A DNA stretch of 59,251 bases from assembly GCA_015234045.1 (NCBI GenBank), contig JADFWU010000020.1, forward strand, positions 1 to 59,251, in the 5' to 3' direction. The position numbers and the translations under genes are program-made. Under the pieces are notes generated by a model. The model was not told where the DNA came from. It made no database searches and worked only from the letters and a program-made list of their open reading frames with translations. Position 1 is the first letter of the stretch. The number at the start of each line of letters is the position of its first letter. Positions 45,009 to 55,113 of the stretch are shown here, piece after piece. The stretch comes from Magnetococcales bacterium. Lineage in GTDB: Bacteria; Pseudomonadota; Magnetococcia; Magnetococcales; JADFWU01.

Positions 45009-45036
45009 GGAAATACTCCATCAAACCTGCTTCAAA

Positions 45037-45492
45037 ATGAACAACACAGTGGACGAAGTGCCATTGGATCCGTGCCATTATAATGCAGCACACCACCTTC
45101 GCCAAGCAAAGGTTGATCATCCACTCAAATCTACCCCTGATTCTGATGATCAGAGCGATACTCAACAAGACACAGCGGAAAACCCGCCCCTGCTCTGCAC
45201 CCACTGCAACCATGTGATCACTTATGAGAACCAAAGGATATCGAAATCTGGCAGTCATGCCCACACATTTTTCAATCCAGCTGGTCAGCTGTTTCACGTA
45301 GGGTGCTTTCGCACAGCACCCGGTTGCGTACCAATTGGTCAAGCACGTGATCAATTTTCCTGGTTTAGCGGATATGCCTGGCAAATTCTCCTCTGCGCCC
45401 AGTGTCACACCCATTTTGGTTGGCTGTTCATTGGCGGTAATTACCCTTTCACAGGGCTTATCCTTACACAATTAAAACAGAACCGTGCTTAA
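45037..45492 (+). CDS. Cereblon-like CULT-domain protein
   Basis: A 151-residue protein. Apart from a polar N-terminus, it is a single CULT domain, the ligand-binding domain of cereblon. Zinc ligands are paired in LLCTHCNHV and LLCAQCHTH. The three tryptophans of the thalidomide/uridine-binding cage are present: WFSGYAW followed 14 residues later by GW, the same 6- and 14-residue spacing as W380, W386 and W400 of human cereblon. Family members exist in Magnetospirillum (MsCI4) and bind cyclic imides. No Lon-like domain is attached. An ATG at 45007 would add ten residues but overlaps the start codon of the divergent regulator, so 45037 is preferred. Cellular role unknown. Confidence 0.85.
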   Translation: MNNTVDEVPLDPCHYNAAHHLRQAKVDHPLKSTPDSDDQSDTQQDTAENPPLLCTHCNHVITYENQRISKSGSHAHTFFNPAGQLFHVGCFRTAPGCVPIGQARDQFSWFSGYAWQILLCAQCHTHFGWLFIGGNYPFTGLILTQLKQNRA

Positions 45493-45701
45493 CCAACTGG
45501 CTGGTATTTAACCTATATTCCCTGATACTTATGTTAAATCTGTATTATTGCTTATTTTTTTTGTTTATCCGGTTTAAACATCAAAATCAATAGACTAATC
45601 TATCTGTTTATCTGACAAACAAGGTACAGTGATTCAAGAATATTGCATTTACAGCCGATCCCTATACAGTGGTCGTATTCAGCCATTTCGCGTGATAGGG
45701 A

Positions 45702-46949
45702 TTGAATGATATGAACTTTAAATGGAAATTTATTAATCCATTACGAAATCGGCATAAAATTATTTTCAGGACAATTGTCGCTCTATTTTTTGTTCTTGCT
45801 CTCTCATTTGCAGCCCTCTCAGCAGCATTGACGTATCATCTCCAAAATGCCAATCAACGCGTTGTCACTGTCATTATGACAACCCTGACTGAGCAGACCA
45901 GAGATGCTGCTTATAAGGAAGATCTTGTACCTGTTATCCAGGAAATTGAGAATGCATCAGCTTTGATAAAGAGTACAGAAGCAGCGGAACTGATCTCCTT
46001 TCTTCTGGTTTCCATGCTGATCGTTGCACTTTTTGCAGGTGGTATTCAATTCCTGTTGATTCGAAGAATTGTGCTGGCACCTATTCGTCATATTTCAGCG
46101 TTTATGAACCAAATCGCAGAAGGCAGTCTTGGCGGTGGACGCATTAAGATTCCTGAACCTCGGGATGAGATTTTTGAGATGGCGGCCCAGGTCAACTTGA
46201 TGGCCGACAATCTGGCACAAACCATTCAGATGGTTCGTTTTGAATCTGAGAAGATATTTGAATCTGTCCAACGTTTTTCTGAAGTAAAGGAAAAACTGGA
46301 AACCGGTTCCGCAAGCACCACAACAGTCTCTGAAGAAGTTGCCGGTTTTATGAAAGTCATGATTTCCAATATCTGGGCCAATGCCGATAGTTCTGAAAAA
46401 ACCGAGAAAGCGGCAAAGAAGGTGGCCGTCAATGCTGAAGAGAGTTCAAAATCGGTTGTTGAAGCCATTGAGGCCATGCGTGCCATTGCAGAGAAGACCT
46501 CAGTGATCCAGGATCTGGCTCGACAAACCAATCTATTGGCACTCAACGCAGCCATCGAAGCCGCTAGAGCTGGAGAGCAAGGAAAAGGTTTTGCCGTGGT
46601 TGCAGCAGAGGTAAGAAAATTGGCCGAAAGAAGCCAAGTAGCCGCTGATGAGATCAGTACGATTTCACAAAGCAGTACCGCCACAGCACAACGTGCGGAA
46701 ACCATGCTTGCTACACTGGTTACCGATATTCAAGAAACAGCAAATCTCGTCCATGATATTGATGAGGTCAGCCATGGCCAAAGCTCTGGTGCTAAAGACA
46801 TCAACCATGCCATTCAACGCCTGGATGAAGTAACCCGGCGTAATACGGTAACCTCAGAGCAGATCGTTGATATTTCTCAAGAACTTGTTGAGTTAGCTAC
46901 CAATCTCCAGGATACAATTTCAGTATTCGAACTGGACGATTCCGCTTAA
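45702..46949 (+). CDS. Methyl-accepting chemotaxis protein with minimal sensor
   Basis: A chemoreceptor of 415 residues. Two membrane spans (about 19-45 and 93-119) enclose only about 45 periplasmic residues, too small for a standard ligand domain. A HAMP linker follows, then the signalling domain with the hairpin tip motif [30 protein letters not shown] in parts ([33 protein letters not shown]). It may sense membrane or cytoplasmic cues, such as redox state. AGGGA lies close before the ATG. A second ATG 3 codons later is possible. Confidence 0.92.
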   Translation: MNDMNFKWKFINPLRNRHKIIFRTIVALFFVLALSFAALSAALTYHLQNANQRVVTVIMTTLTEQTRDAAYKEDLVPVIQEIENASALIKSTEAAELISFLLVSMLIVALFAGGIQFLLIRRIVLAPIRHISAFMNQIAEGSLGGGRIKIPEPRDEIFEMAAQVNLMADNLAQTIQMVRFESEKIFESVQRFSEVKEKLETGSASTTTVSEEVAGFMKVMISNIWANADSSEKTEKAAKKVAVNAEESSKSVVEAIEAMRAIAEKTSVIQDLARQTNLLALNAAIEAARAGEQGKGFAVVAAEVRKLAERSQVAADEISTISQSSTATAQRAETMLATLVTDIQETANLVHDIDEVSHGQSSGAKDINHAIQRLDEVTRRNTVTSEQIVDISQELVELATNLQDTISVFELDDSA

Positions 46950-47008
46950 GGGCCACGGAAATAATTAATCAACAGAAGCGTGCATGAAACCACACGCTGG
47001 ATGATGTG

Positions 47009-49372
47009 TTAACCAGCCTGCCAACGCCGATTAACCGCTTCTTCATCTTGATAAAGTTCATCCAGCAAATCAAAAAGATTTCGCCGTACATTATTGAATT
47101 CATCCATCATACGCACCGCTTCATCTCGATCATCTTCTACCACCAAAGTAACAACTTCCCTGGCCAGTTCATGGACACGCATATGAACGCGACCAATCTC
47201 TTGAAACAGCGGCATATCACCAAAAATCCGTGTCCCTTCAGAATCGTACCATTGACCAAAAGCACAATCATGTCCCGTGGCGACTTCTTCAGGTTTCAAA
47301 GTCGCCCGACCGCGGATGACATGTTCCAATTTACCAAGCCAACCAAGGTGCCCCTGTTTAATCGCCTTGATATCAAAGGCAGGCGCTCCCACGTCCACAG
47401 CTTCCGATGCCTTATCAAGTGATACGCTTGTCTCGCTCACCACATCGGTCAATAGCTCCGATTGATGAATGGAGCCGTTCATATAGTTAACCAGATCCAT
47501 TGTTTTCAGACCAATCATTTGAACATTGGCCGATGCCTCAAAAATATCGTTCCCGGTATTTTTGGCATTACTGGCTACAACCATACTCTCCTGACTGATC
47601 CGAGCCATTTCAGAAGCTGCACCAGCAGCGGCAGTTGCAGACATGGCAATACGTTGTGTACCATCTGCGGCCTCTTGAGTGGCACGTGACACGTCCTGTG
47701 CAGCATTTTGCATTTCTTGAGAACTACGTGTCACTTCCTGCGCAGCATCAGTGACCTGTTCCATGGCAGAAGAGATCTGTTGAACCATACTGTTTTGTTC
47801 ACTGACTGCCATGGTAATTTCTTGGTTTGATTGATCAATTCTTTCTATGCTGGCGGTAATCCGATCATTGGCACTGATCGCCTCTGTGGTGTTCATTTGG
47901 ATTGTATTGATCTGATTACTGATCATTTCGGTTGCTTCAGCTGTTTGTCTGGCCAGATCCTTCACCTCATTGGCAACGACCGAAAAACCTTTACCCGCTT
48001 CACCAGCACCTGCCGCTTCAATAGACGCATTCAAGGCCAACATATTGGTTTGTTCGGCAATGGAGTTGATCACCTCCACAACCTTGCCGATATCTCCAGC
48101 AGAGGCCGAGAGTTTTTCCATCATCTCATGAGCACCCTTGGCATGATTATTGGCTTGACCAGACTCAGCACTGGCCGCTTCACAGCGGTCATGAACTTCT
48201 TTGAGAGAAGCCGTAATTTCTTCAATGGAGTTCGCCACATGACCAACAGAGTCATTCACCTGATTGAGATTATTATTGACCTCACCAAGATTGGCGGTCA
48301 TCTCCTCGGCAGCTGAAGCAACCGTTGTAACATTATGGCTGGTGTTCTCGGAAACCGTTGCCATACTACTGATCTCCTCGGAAAGCCGATCCGCTGATGA
48401 GGACACCTCTGTGACATTAACCGAAAGTTTATCGATTTCGTTTTTCAATACACCAAATTCGTTGTCAACCTTGGCGTTCATTTTCACCACATCTACAGTG
48501 ATACCATAGGTGGTGTCAGCATCTGAGGAGAGCATCTCCTTGACGGATTGAGATTCCGCCACAACCGCTTGCAGTGATTCAGCATGCAGCATGATACCGC
48601 GAATCAACCGCCGGAAAGCATGTGAAAGCTGGTTGACACTCTTAACAACATGGGCGATCTCATCATCACCATATACCGTAATTTCAGCGGTTAGATCGCC
48701 TTCTGCTACTGAGCGAATCTGCTCAACAATGGATGCCAGTTTACTGGACATGGCACGGCGGATATAAAGACCAAAAAGAATCGTACCACCAACAACCATT
48801 AACATCGCAATCAATACAACGGTTTGAGTGCCACTGACCATCGCACCCATTTCAGCTGTCATTTTTTCGGTGAGTTTTTGATATGTGTCTTCTAAAACAA
48901 TAAAGGCGCGTACGGCGGGAGCATCATCCACTTTAACAACCCGATCTATTTCTGTCGGGCTTTTTCCTTGAGACCACATGTTTGAAGCAACGTCAACATA
49001 TCCCAAATAGTTACTGGCCACAGCAGAGATATCATCCAACGCCTTTTTCTCTTCGTTGGAAAGATCATCAAGGCGACGATAGCGCTCCAACGTATTCAAC
49101 ACTATTTCCAGATCCTTTCGGGCACCCTTTTGATATTTTGCATCGCCACGCAGGACTAAATTCTTAAAATGGTGAATACCAGCCACATAACCAAAATGGC
49201 CTTTCAATTTTAAGAGAACCTGATGTCGCATTTCCACACGCTGCTGAAATGTATTCCAGAGACTTCGATTCTCTTCAACACGCATAATCGTCAATAGGCC
49301 AAAAACCAGAACCAGCAATGCAACAAAGGCGATTAAGACATAAATCCGCATGGAAATGCTGAGTTTCTTCAT
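47009..49372 (-). CDS. Chemoreceptor with C-terminal zinc-binding CZB domain
   Basis: A methyl-accepting protein of 787 residues. Spans lie at about 7-29 and near 182-204, flanking a helical sensor region; HAMP and a long methyl-accepting domain follow (hairpin tip [24 protein letters not shown]). The C-terminal 120 residues are a CZB domain, with [21 protein letters not shown] and VHMRVHELA giving the 3 His/1 Cys zinc site. CZB domains sense zinc or hypochlorous acid. The ATG at 49372 places the membrane anchor at the N-terminus. The opposite strand from the first receptor; the two converge. Confidence 0.93.
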   Translation of the reverse strand: MKKLSISMRIYVLIAFVALLVLVFGLLTIMRVEENRSLWNTFQQRVEMRHQVLLKLKGHFGYVAGIHHFKNLVLRGDAKYQKGARKDLEIVLNTLERYRRLDDLSNEEKKALDDISAVASNYLGYVDVASNMWSQGKSPTEIDRVVKVDDAPAVRAFIVLEDTYQKLTEKMTAEMGAMVSGTQTVVLIAMLMVVGGTILFGLYIRRAMSSKLASIVEQIRSVAEGDLTAEITVYGDDEIAHVVKSVNQLSHAFRRLIRGIMLHAESLQAVVAESQSVKEMLSSDADTTYGITVDVVKMNAKVDNEFGVLKNEIDKLSVNVTEVSSSADRLSEEISSMATVSENTSHNVTTVASAAEEMTANLGEVNNNLNQVNDSVGHVANSIEEITASLKEVHDRCEAASAESGQANNHAKGAHEMMEKLSASAGDIGKVVEVINSIAEQTNMLALNASIEAAGAGEAGKGFSVVANEVKDLARQTAEATEMISNQINTIQMNTTEAISANDRITASIERIDQSNQEITMAVSEQNSMVQQISSAMEQVTDAAQEVTRSSQEMQNAAQDVSRATQEAADGTQRIAMSATAAAGAASEMARISQESMVVASNAKNTGNDIFEASANVQMIGLKTMDLVNYMNGSIHQSELLTDVVSETSVSLDKASEAVDVGAPAFDIKAIKQGHLGWLGKLEHVIRGRATLKPEEVATGHDCAFGQWYDSEGTRIFGDMPLFQEIGRVHMRVHELAREVVTLVVEDDRDEAVRMMDEFNNVRRNLFDLLDELYQDEEAVNRRWQAG

Positions 49373-49788
49373 AACACGCTCATCCCTTGACCTGACCTGT
49401 AACGACTCATCCCATCCAGCACATTTTTTTCCAATAAATATTTGTCTAACACGACCAACACTATGAAGACAAATATATATTTTAAAATATAAAGATATTT
49501 TATACACCCTTATACTATTACGACAGGATGCCAAATTCAATCCGGCCTGATATATGCTTTTGTCCATCCATTGGCAATATCGGAAATTTGTTCTAAAATG
49601 GAGCATGATTAGGTCAGGTGATTGATTGGATGGTGGGTTTAGTGGATTGGAACAGAGGTTACTGAACTGCTGATCTCACTTGGATTTTATTGTAAAATCA
49701 TCATCTAAGACAGAATGCAACACCGGCTCTTTTTTTGAGTGATACGTTTCAATCTGTTAACCCAAAGTTGAAAATTGAGTGGGTCACA

Positions 49789-51144
49789 ATGCTGACACAA
49801 ACATTAAAACGCGCCCTTCCAGTCCTGTTTATTGGCGGACTGATTCCCTTTTCAAGCGTACATGGTCAGACTATTGACGAAGCTATCCAGCACGCTTTGG
49901 GAACAAACCCGGATGTCGTAGCAGCACGAAAGAATCAAGATGCTGTCAAACAGCAGATCACACAGGCAAAGGCTACTTACCTGCCAAGACTTGATCTTTC
50001 TGCGGGTTATGGACGTGAATATACCGACATACCCAGCCATCGAGCAGCTGTTGAAAAAGGACTGACACTGAATCGAGGCGAGTCAGGCATTACTCTAACT
50101 CAAACGATTTTTGACGGCCTGGGTACTGTTGAAGATATCAAACGCGCCAAAGCGCAGTATGAATCCGCTTCATTTGGATTTGACCGTACTGCTGAGAGTG
50201 TTGTTGCCCAAGCGACAAACGCCTACCTGGAAACCCTGAAACGTCGGGAATTGCTCGAATTGGTAAAGGATAACGTTCTGCTCCATCAACGTATCCTGTC
50301 CAAAGTCCGCAAAAAAGCCGATAGCGGTGCTGGTAATCAAGCTGATGTGCAACAAACAGAGTCTCGATTGGCTCTCGCTTCTGCCAATCATGCTGCTGCC
50401 CAAGGAGCCATGCGTCAGGCCAAAATCCGATTTGAACGTGTTATCGGTGCCTCACCGCAGACACTGACCCGTCCGGTTATGCCAACCGGCAAACTGCCCG
50501 CCACCTTGGAAGAGGCGATTCAATCAGCATTGAGTGGTCACCCTGCCATCTTGGCTTCTCAAGCGGATCTTAAATCTGCTGAAGCACAACACGCGGGTAG
50601 CTTGGCAAATTTTATGCCCTCAGTAGATTTGGAGTTATCAGCATCCAACAATGCTAATGTCAGTGGCACTCAGAGTTACCAACACACTGCATCTGCCATG
50701 CTTCAATTTTCCTACAATCTGTTCAATGGTGGTGGCGACTGGGCACGACGTAAAGAGACACGTCAACGCGTTGCACAAAATCAGGCGCTATTGGATCAAG
50801 CCCGCATGAATACCATTCAAGAAGTGTCTACCGCCTGGGATGTGCTCCAGGTAGCACGCGAGCGGGTCAAGTATTTGTCACGCCACTTGGATGTCAGTAA
50901 AGAAGTGACCGCTGCCTACCACAATCAATTCAAAATCGGCAAACGGACGCTGTTGGATGTACTCAACTCAGAAACAGAACTCTACAGCGCACACTCGGCA
51001 CTGACTACCGAGGAGTTCAATGAGTTGAACGGCACCTACAAACTATGGGCCGCAATGGGCAATCTCCGCGATGCCTTATCCCTACTGGATGGTGCGGACA
51101 CCAATTCGGATGCCCAAAATAATGCCGCTGCTGAAACGCCGTAA
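49789..51144 (+). CDS. TolC/LapE-family outer membrane channel
   Basis: The outer membrane exit duct of a type I secretion system, 451 residues. A signal peptide (ending VHG) is followed by two repeats of the outer membrane efflux protein fold (about 30-220 and 240-430) with DEAIQHALGTNPDVVAARKNQ and FSYNLFNGGGDWARR. The ATG at 49789 is chosen because it begins a proper signal sequence; the frame is open 18 codons farther upstream. It overlaps the ABC gene downstream, so the three secretion genes form one operon. Confidence 0.92.
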   Translation: MLTQTLKRALPVLFIGGLIPFSSVHGQTIDEAIQHALGTNPDVVAARKNQDAVKQQITQAKATYLPRLDLSAGYGREYTDIPSHRAAVEKGLTLNRGESGITLTQTIFDGLGTVEDIKRAKAQYESASFGFDRTAESVVAQATNAYLETLKRRELLELVKDNVLLHQRILSKVRKKADSGAGNQADVQQTESRLALASANHAAAQGAMRQAKIRFERVIGASPQTLTRPVMPTGKLPATLEEAIQSALSGHPAILASQADLKSAEAQHAGSLANFMPSVDLELSASNNANVSGTQSYQHTASAMLQFSYNLFNGGGDWARRKETRQRVAQNQALLDQARMNTIQEVSTAWDVLQVARERVKYLSRHLDVSKEVTAAYHNQFKIGKRTLLDVLNSETELYSAHSALTTEEFNELNGTYKLWAAMGNLRDALSLLDGADTNSDAQNNAAAETP

Positions 51145-53572
51145 AAAAGTTGAGCAAGACAGAGTATCAGCTGAGTTGGAACAGAATAAGCCTCATGCTG
51201 AGACTGATCAAAACACGCCTCCGGCCACACAATCTGCCGGAGGCGTTGTTCGTGCTGGAGACACGGCCCAATCTGGCTCTACCTCCAATAAAACCCCCGC
51301 TCAATCCGTGGTTCAATCCCCACAATCCGTATTACAGGCCACTACGGCACCTGTGACACAATCGGCTAATCAAACCACCAATCAAACAACAAATAGCGAT
51401 GACCCTGAACAACCAGCCCTTCCCCAATGGGATACACCATCAGGTGAATCCACTTGGGATGATCCGCTGTTGCAGTGTCTGATCATTTTGACACGCTATT
51501 GGCACCATCCACACTCGGCGCAATCCTTGAGTGCTGGTCTACCGCTGGTTGATAATCGCCTGACACCAGAGCTGTTTATCCGGGCCGCCCAACGTGCTGA
51601 TCTTTCCGCACGGGTATTACGTAAGCCCTTTAAGAAAATCTCACCGCTTGTCTTGCCTGTGGTCCTACTGCTCAAGGACCGCGAAGCCTGCGTGCTGACT
51701 GAATTGGATCTGGAAAACAATACCGCTCAGGTGATCTGGCCAGAGTCTGGTGACGGCAGCTCTGAAATAGACTTCGCCACACTGGAAGAAAACTATACCG
51801 GCTTATCAATCCATGCACGTCCAGCCTTTCGCTTTGATGCCCGTTCTGCTGAAACAGAACTGGACAAGCCCAAGGCGTGGTTTTGGGGCACGCTGAAAAA
51901 ATTCTGGCCAATCTACGGTGAGGTTATGTTGGCCTCATTGATGATCAACCTGTTCACCCTATCCAGCCCGTTGTTTGTCATGAATGTCTATGACCGTGTG
52001 GTGCCCAATAATGCTATTGAAACCCTTTGGGTATTGGCAATTGGCGCGGGCACGGTATATGGATTTGATTTTATCATGCGGACGTTACGCGGCTATTTTT
52101 TGGATATGGCAGGCAAAAAAGCCGATATCCTGATGGCCAGCGCAATTTTTCAGCATGTGGTGGACATTCGCATGTCCGAACGCCCGGCATCCACAGGTGC
52201 ATTGGCAAAGAACCTTCAAGAGTTTGAAGGACTGCGTGACTTTTTCACCTCTGCCACTCTTGCAGCGGTGATTGATCTGCCTTTCATCTTTCTATTCATC
52301 TGGGTGCTCTGGATGATCGGCGGTTCAGTGGCTATGGTGCCGGCCATGGCTGTACCTATCGTCTTGATCACTGGCGCTGTACTGCAAATTCCACTCAATC
52401 GGGTCATTGCCAAAACGTTCAAAGACTCCTCTCAGAAACACGCGATTCTCATTGAGAGCCTCACCGGCTTGGAAACGCTGAAAATTATTGAAGCACAAGG
52501 CATTATGCAACGAAAGTGGGAACAGTGTGTCGGTCGTATTGCTCAATCCAGTCTGACATCCCGGTTCATCTCCTCTTTGGCGTTGAATTTCTCCACCTTT
52601 GTTCAACAGATGTCCACGGTTGCAGTGGTAGTATACGGCGTTTACCTGATTCAGGAAGGCGTGCTCACCATGGGTGCTCTGGTGGCCTGTACAATCCTGA
52701 CTGGTCGTGTTTTGGCACCGCTGTCTCAGGTTGCCGCACTTTTGGTGCGCTTCCAACAGTCAGCAGTCTCTTTGAAAACGTTGAACACCATCATGTCTGT
52801 GCCAGTAGAACGTCCAGCTGAGAAACAGTTTCTGGATCGTTCAGAACTGAGCGGTGATATCCGCTTTGATGATGTAAGCTTCAACTATCCTGGCATGGAA
52901 ACCCCAACGCTCAAAGAGATCTCTCTGACAATCAAACCCGGTGAACATGTGGCATTTATCGGCCGAATCGGATCAGGAAAAAGTACACTGATCAAACTGA
53001 TCCTCGGCCTCTATGATCCCGCTGAAGGCGCTGTATTGGCGGATGGTACTGATCTACGCCAAATCGATCCGGCTGATTTACGTCGCAATATTGGCTGTGT
53101 ACCTCAAGATCCCACACTGTTTTTTGGAACATTGAGAGACAATATCACTTTGGGAGCACCATTCACTGAAGGCGCTGATGTGCTGCGTGCGGCAAAGCTC
53201 TCCGGTATTGATGAGTTTGTCAGCACCCATCCACATGGTTTTGACATGGTGATCGGTGAGCAAGGTCGTGGCTTGTCCGGTGGACAGGTTCAATCGGTTT
53301 CCATTGCCCGCGCTCTGTTGCGTGATCCACCGATATTACTATTCGATGAACCGACAAGCTCCATGGATAGCGGTTCTGAAGAGCGGTTTAAAAACCGCAT
53401 GTCCAGTTACATGAAGGGCAAAACCCTGGTGATGGTAACCCACAAGGCTTCCTTACTCTCTCTGGTGGATCGACTGGTTGTTCTGGAACGTGGACAGATA
53501 GTGGCAGATGGACCTAAAGATATTATTTTAAAACAGCTTTCCGAAGGAAAATTGAAGGCTAAACAGCGCTGA
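51110..53572 (+). CDS. LapB-type type I secretion ABC exporter
   Basis: The inner membrane exporter, about 820 residues. A polar N-terminus of 110 residues leads to a C39-like domain (about 125-250) that lacks the catalytic Cys, as in LapB and other C39-like exporters of RTX adhesins; it holds the substrate rather than cutting it. Six membrane spans (about 275-560) and the nucleotide domain follow, with Walker A GRIGSGKST, signature GLSGGQ and Walker B ILLFDEPTSSMD. The start overlaps the TolC gene end by 35 bases; an ATG 12 bases on is equally possible. Its substrate is not encoded in the window. Confidence 0.9.
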   Translation: MPKIMPLLKRRKKVEQDRVSAELEQNKPHAETDQNTPPATQSAGGVVRAGDTAQSGSTSNKTPAQSVVQSPQSVLQATTAPVTQSANQTTNQTTNSDDPEQPALPQWDTPSGESTWDDPLLQCLIILTRYWHHPHSAQSLSAGLPLVDNRLTPELFIRAAQRADLSARVLRKPFKKISPLVLPVVLLLKDREACVLTELDLENNTAQVIWPESGDGSSEIDFATLEENYTGLSIHARPAFRFDARSAETELDKPKAWFWGTLKKFWPIYGEVMLASLMINLFTLSSPLFVMNVYDRVVPNNAIETLWVLAIGAGTVYGFDFIMRTLRGYFLDMAGKKADILMASAIFQHVVDIRMSERPASTGALAKNLQEFEGLRDFFTSATLAAVIDLPFIFLFIWVLWMIGGSVAMVPAMAVPIVLITGAVLQIPLNRVIAKTFKDSSQKHAILIESLTGLETLKIIEAQGIMQRKWEQCVGRIAQSSLTSRFISSLALNFSTFVQQMSTVAVVVYGVYLIQEGVLTMGALVACTILTGRVLAPLSQVAALLVRFQQSAVSLKTLNTIMSVPVERPAEKQFLDRSELSGDIRFDDVSFNYPGMETPTLKEISLTIKPGEHVAFIGRIGSGKSTLIKLILGLYDPAEGAVLADGTDLRQIDPADLRRNIGCVPQDPTLFFGTLRDNITLGAPFTEGADVLRAAKLSGIDEFVSTHPHGFDMVIGEQGRGLSGGQVQSVSIARALLRDPPILLFDEPTSSMDSGSEERFKNRMSSYMKGKTLVMVTHKASLLSLVDRLVVLERGQIVADGPKDIILKQLSEGKLKAKQR

Positions 53573-53632
53573 TGACAACCGATTATTTACTATTCTCAGA
53601 TAGGAATTTAACGGCTCGTCCAGGAGATAGGC

Positions 53633-54955
53633 ATGGCCAAGCAGTGGACTGATGATAGCGCCTTTATGTCCGAAGTGGCAGCAGCCCGCTGGCGTGGTCT
53701 CAATCCCATGGCCCACGGGTTGCTTTTTCTGGTTGCCAGCTTCTTTATCTTTATCATCAGCTGGGCCTACTTTGCCGAATTGGATGAAGTGACCAATGGT
53801 ATGGGCCGAGTAATTCCCTCCAGTCAGGTTCAGATCGTCCAAAATTTTGAGGGTGGTATTTTATCTGAAATACATGTTGCCAAAGGCGATATGGTTGAGA
53901 AAGACCAGGTACTGTTACGGATTGATAATATTCAATCCCAAGCATCTCTTGAAGAGAGCAGCAGTCGGTTGACCTCGTTGAGACTGCGTGCAATGCGTCT
54001 GGATGCTGAACTGGAAAACAAACCCTTTGATCCACCAAAAAAACTGTCAAAAGGCTCTGAAGAACTTGTTCGTTCAGAAAAAGCCGTGATGCAGAGTCGC
54101 CGATTAGAGTTGGAAGCTAATATCAATATCCGCTCAAAACAGGTTGAACAACGTAGACAAGAGTTGATTGAGATGAAGGCGATGGTCGAGCAAATTCGCC
54201 GCCGCCTGAAACTGGCACGACAGGAGATGACCATCACCGCACCGATGGTTGAACAGGGCATCATGTCCGAGGTGGAACTGCTACGCTTGAAGCGGGAAGT
54301 CTCCGAACTTGAAGGCTCAATGGAAACGACTACCCTGGCTATTCCCAGAATCAGATCAAGCCTCAATGAATCAAAGCGTAAAGTTGAAGAAGCCACATTG
54401 GCATTTCGAACCCGTACTTTTGCTGAACTCAATGAGACCCGCGAAGAGATTGATCGATTGAGTAAATCTCATGTTGCTTTGAAAGATCGTGTTACCCGCA
54501 CTGAAGTGCGTTCTCCAGTCCGTGGTGCTGTTATTCGAGTACGGGTTAACACTATCGGACAGGTGGTACGTTCAGGTATGGATCTGGTGGAGATCATGCC
54601 GCTGGATGACTCCTTGCTCATAGAGGCACAAATTCGTCCACAAGATATCGCTTTTATCCGCCCTGGACAGCAAACCATGGTGAAATTCACGGCCTATGAT
54701 TTTTCCATTTATGGCGGTCTATTTGGCATATTGGAACATATCAGCGCAGATACCATCACCGATGAACAAGGTGAAAATTTCTACCAAATACAAGTACGAA
54801 CAAAAGAAAATCATCTAAAAAAAGCCGGGCGCGTTCTGCCAATCATTCCAGGTATGGTGGCAACAGTTGATATCCTTACCGGAAAAAAAAGCGTGCTGGA
54901 CTATCTGCTTAAACCCATCCTCAAAGCCAAACACACCGCCATGCGCGAACGCTGA
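53633..54955 (+). CDS. LapC-type HlyD membrane fusion protein
   Basis: The periplasmic adaptor of the type I system, 440 residues. A single membrane span is at about 25-47, followed by the lipoyl/barrel parts (QNFEGGILSEIHVAKGDMVEKDQ at about 73-95), a coiled-coil hairpin (about 105-280) and the closing barrel with TRTEVRSPVRGAVIRVRVN. AGGAGA lies 6 bases before the ATG. It follows the exporter by 60 bases and completes the set. Confidence 0.93.
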   Translation: MAKQWTDDSAFMSEVAAARWRGLNPMAHGLLFLVASFFIFIISWAYFAELDEVTNGMGRVIPSSQVQIVQNFEGGILSEIHVAKGDMVEKDQVLLRIDNIQSQASLEESSSRLTSLRLRAMRLDAELENKPFDPPKKLSKGSEELVRSEKAVMQSRRLELEANINIRSKQVEQRRQELIEMKAMVEQIRRRLKLARQEMTITAPMVEQGIMSEVELLRLKREVSELEGSMETTTLAIPRIRSSLNESKRKVEEATLAFRTRTFAELNETREEIDRLSKSHVALKDRVTRTEVRSPVRGAVIRVRVNTIGQVVRSGMDLVEIMPLDDSLLIEAQIRPQDIAFIRPGQQTMVKFTAYDFSIYGGLFGILEHISADTITDEQGENFYQIQVRTKENHLKKAGRVLPIIPGMVATVDILTGKKSVLDYLLKPILKAKHTAMRER

Positions 54956-55032
54956 TTCATTGATAGAAAAAAAGTGTTAGGTCATTTGATCAAACCTCTG
55001 TAAACTATAACCAATTAGAACAGCGTCAATGG

Positions 55033-55069
55033 AGACTGAATCATTCACCGTTCTTTCGTGATTCAGTCT
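55033..55069 (+). terminator. Hairpin between the secretion operon and the CHAT gene
   Basis: AGACTGAATCA at 55033-55043 pairs exactly with 55059-55069 around a 15-base loop, followed by a T/G-rich run (GTTGTTTGCTGTTTTC). It may end the secretion operon. It begins only 81 bases before the CHAT start, so a promoter for the next gene must either sit upstream of it or share the transcript. Confidence 0.55.
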
Positions 55070-55113
55070 GTTGTTTGCTGTTTTCTATTGAAATATTCAG
55101 AGGTGTATCCCCC

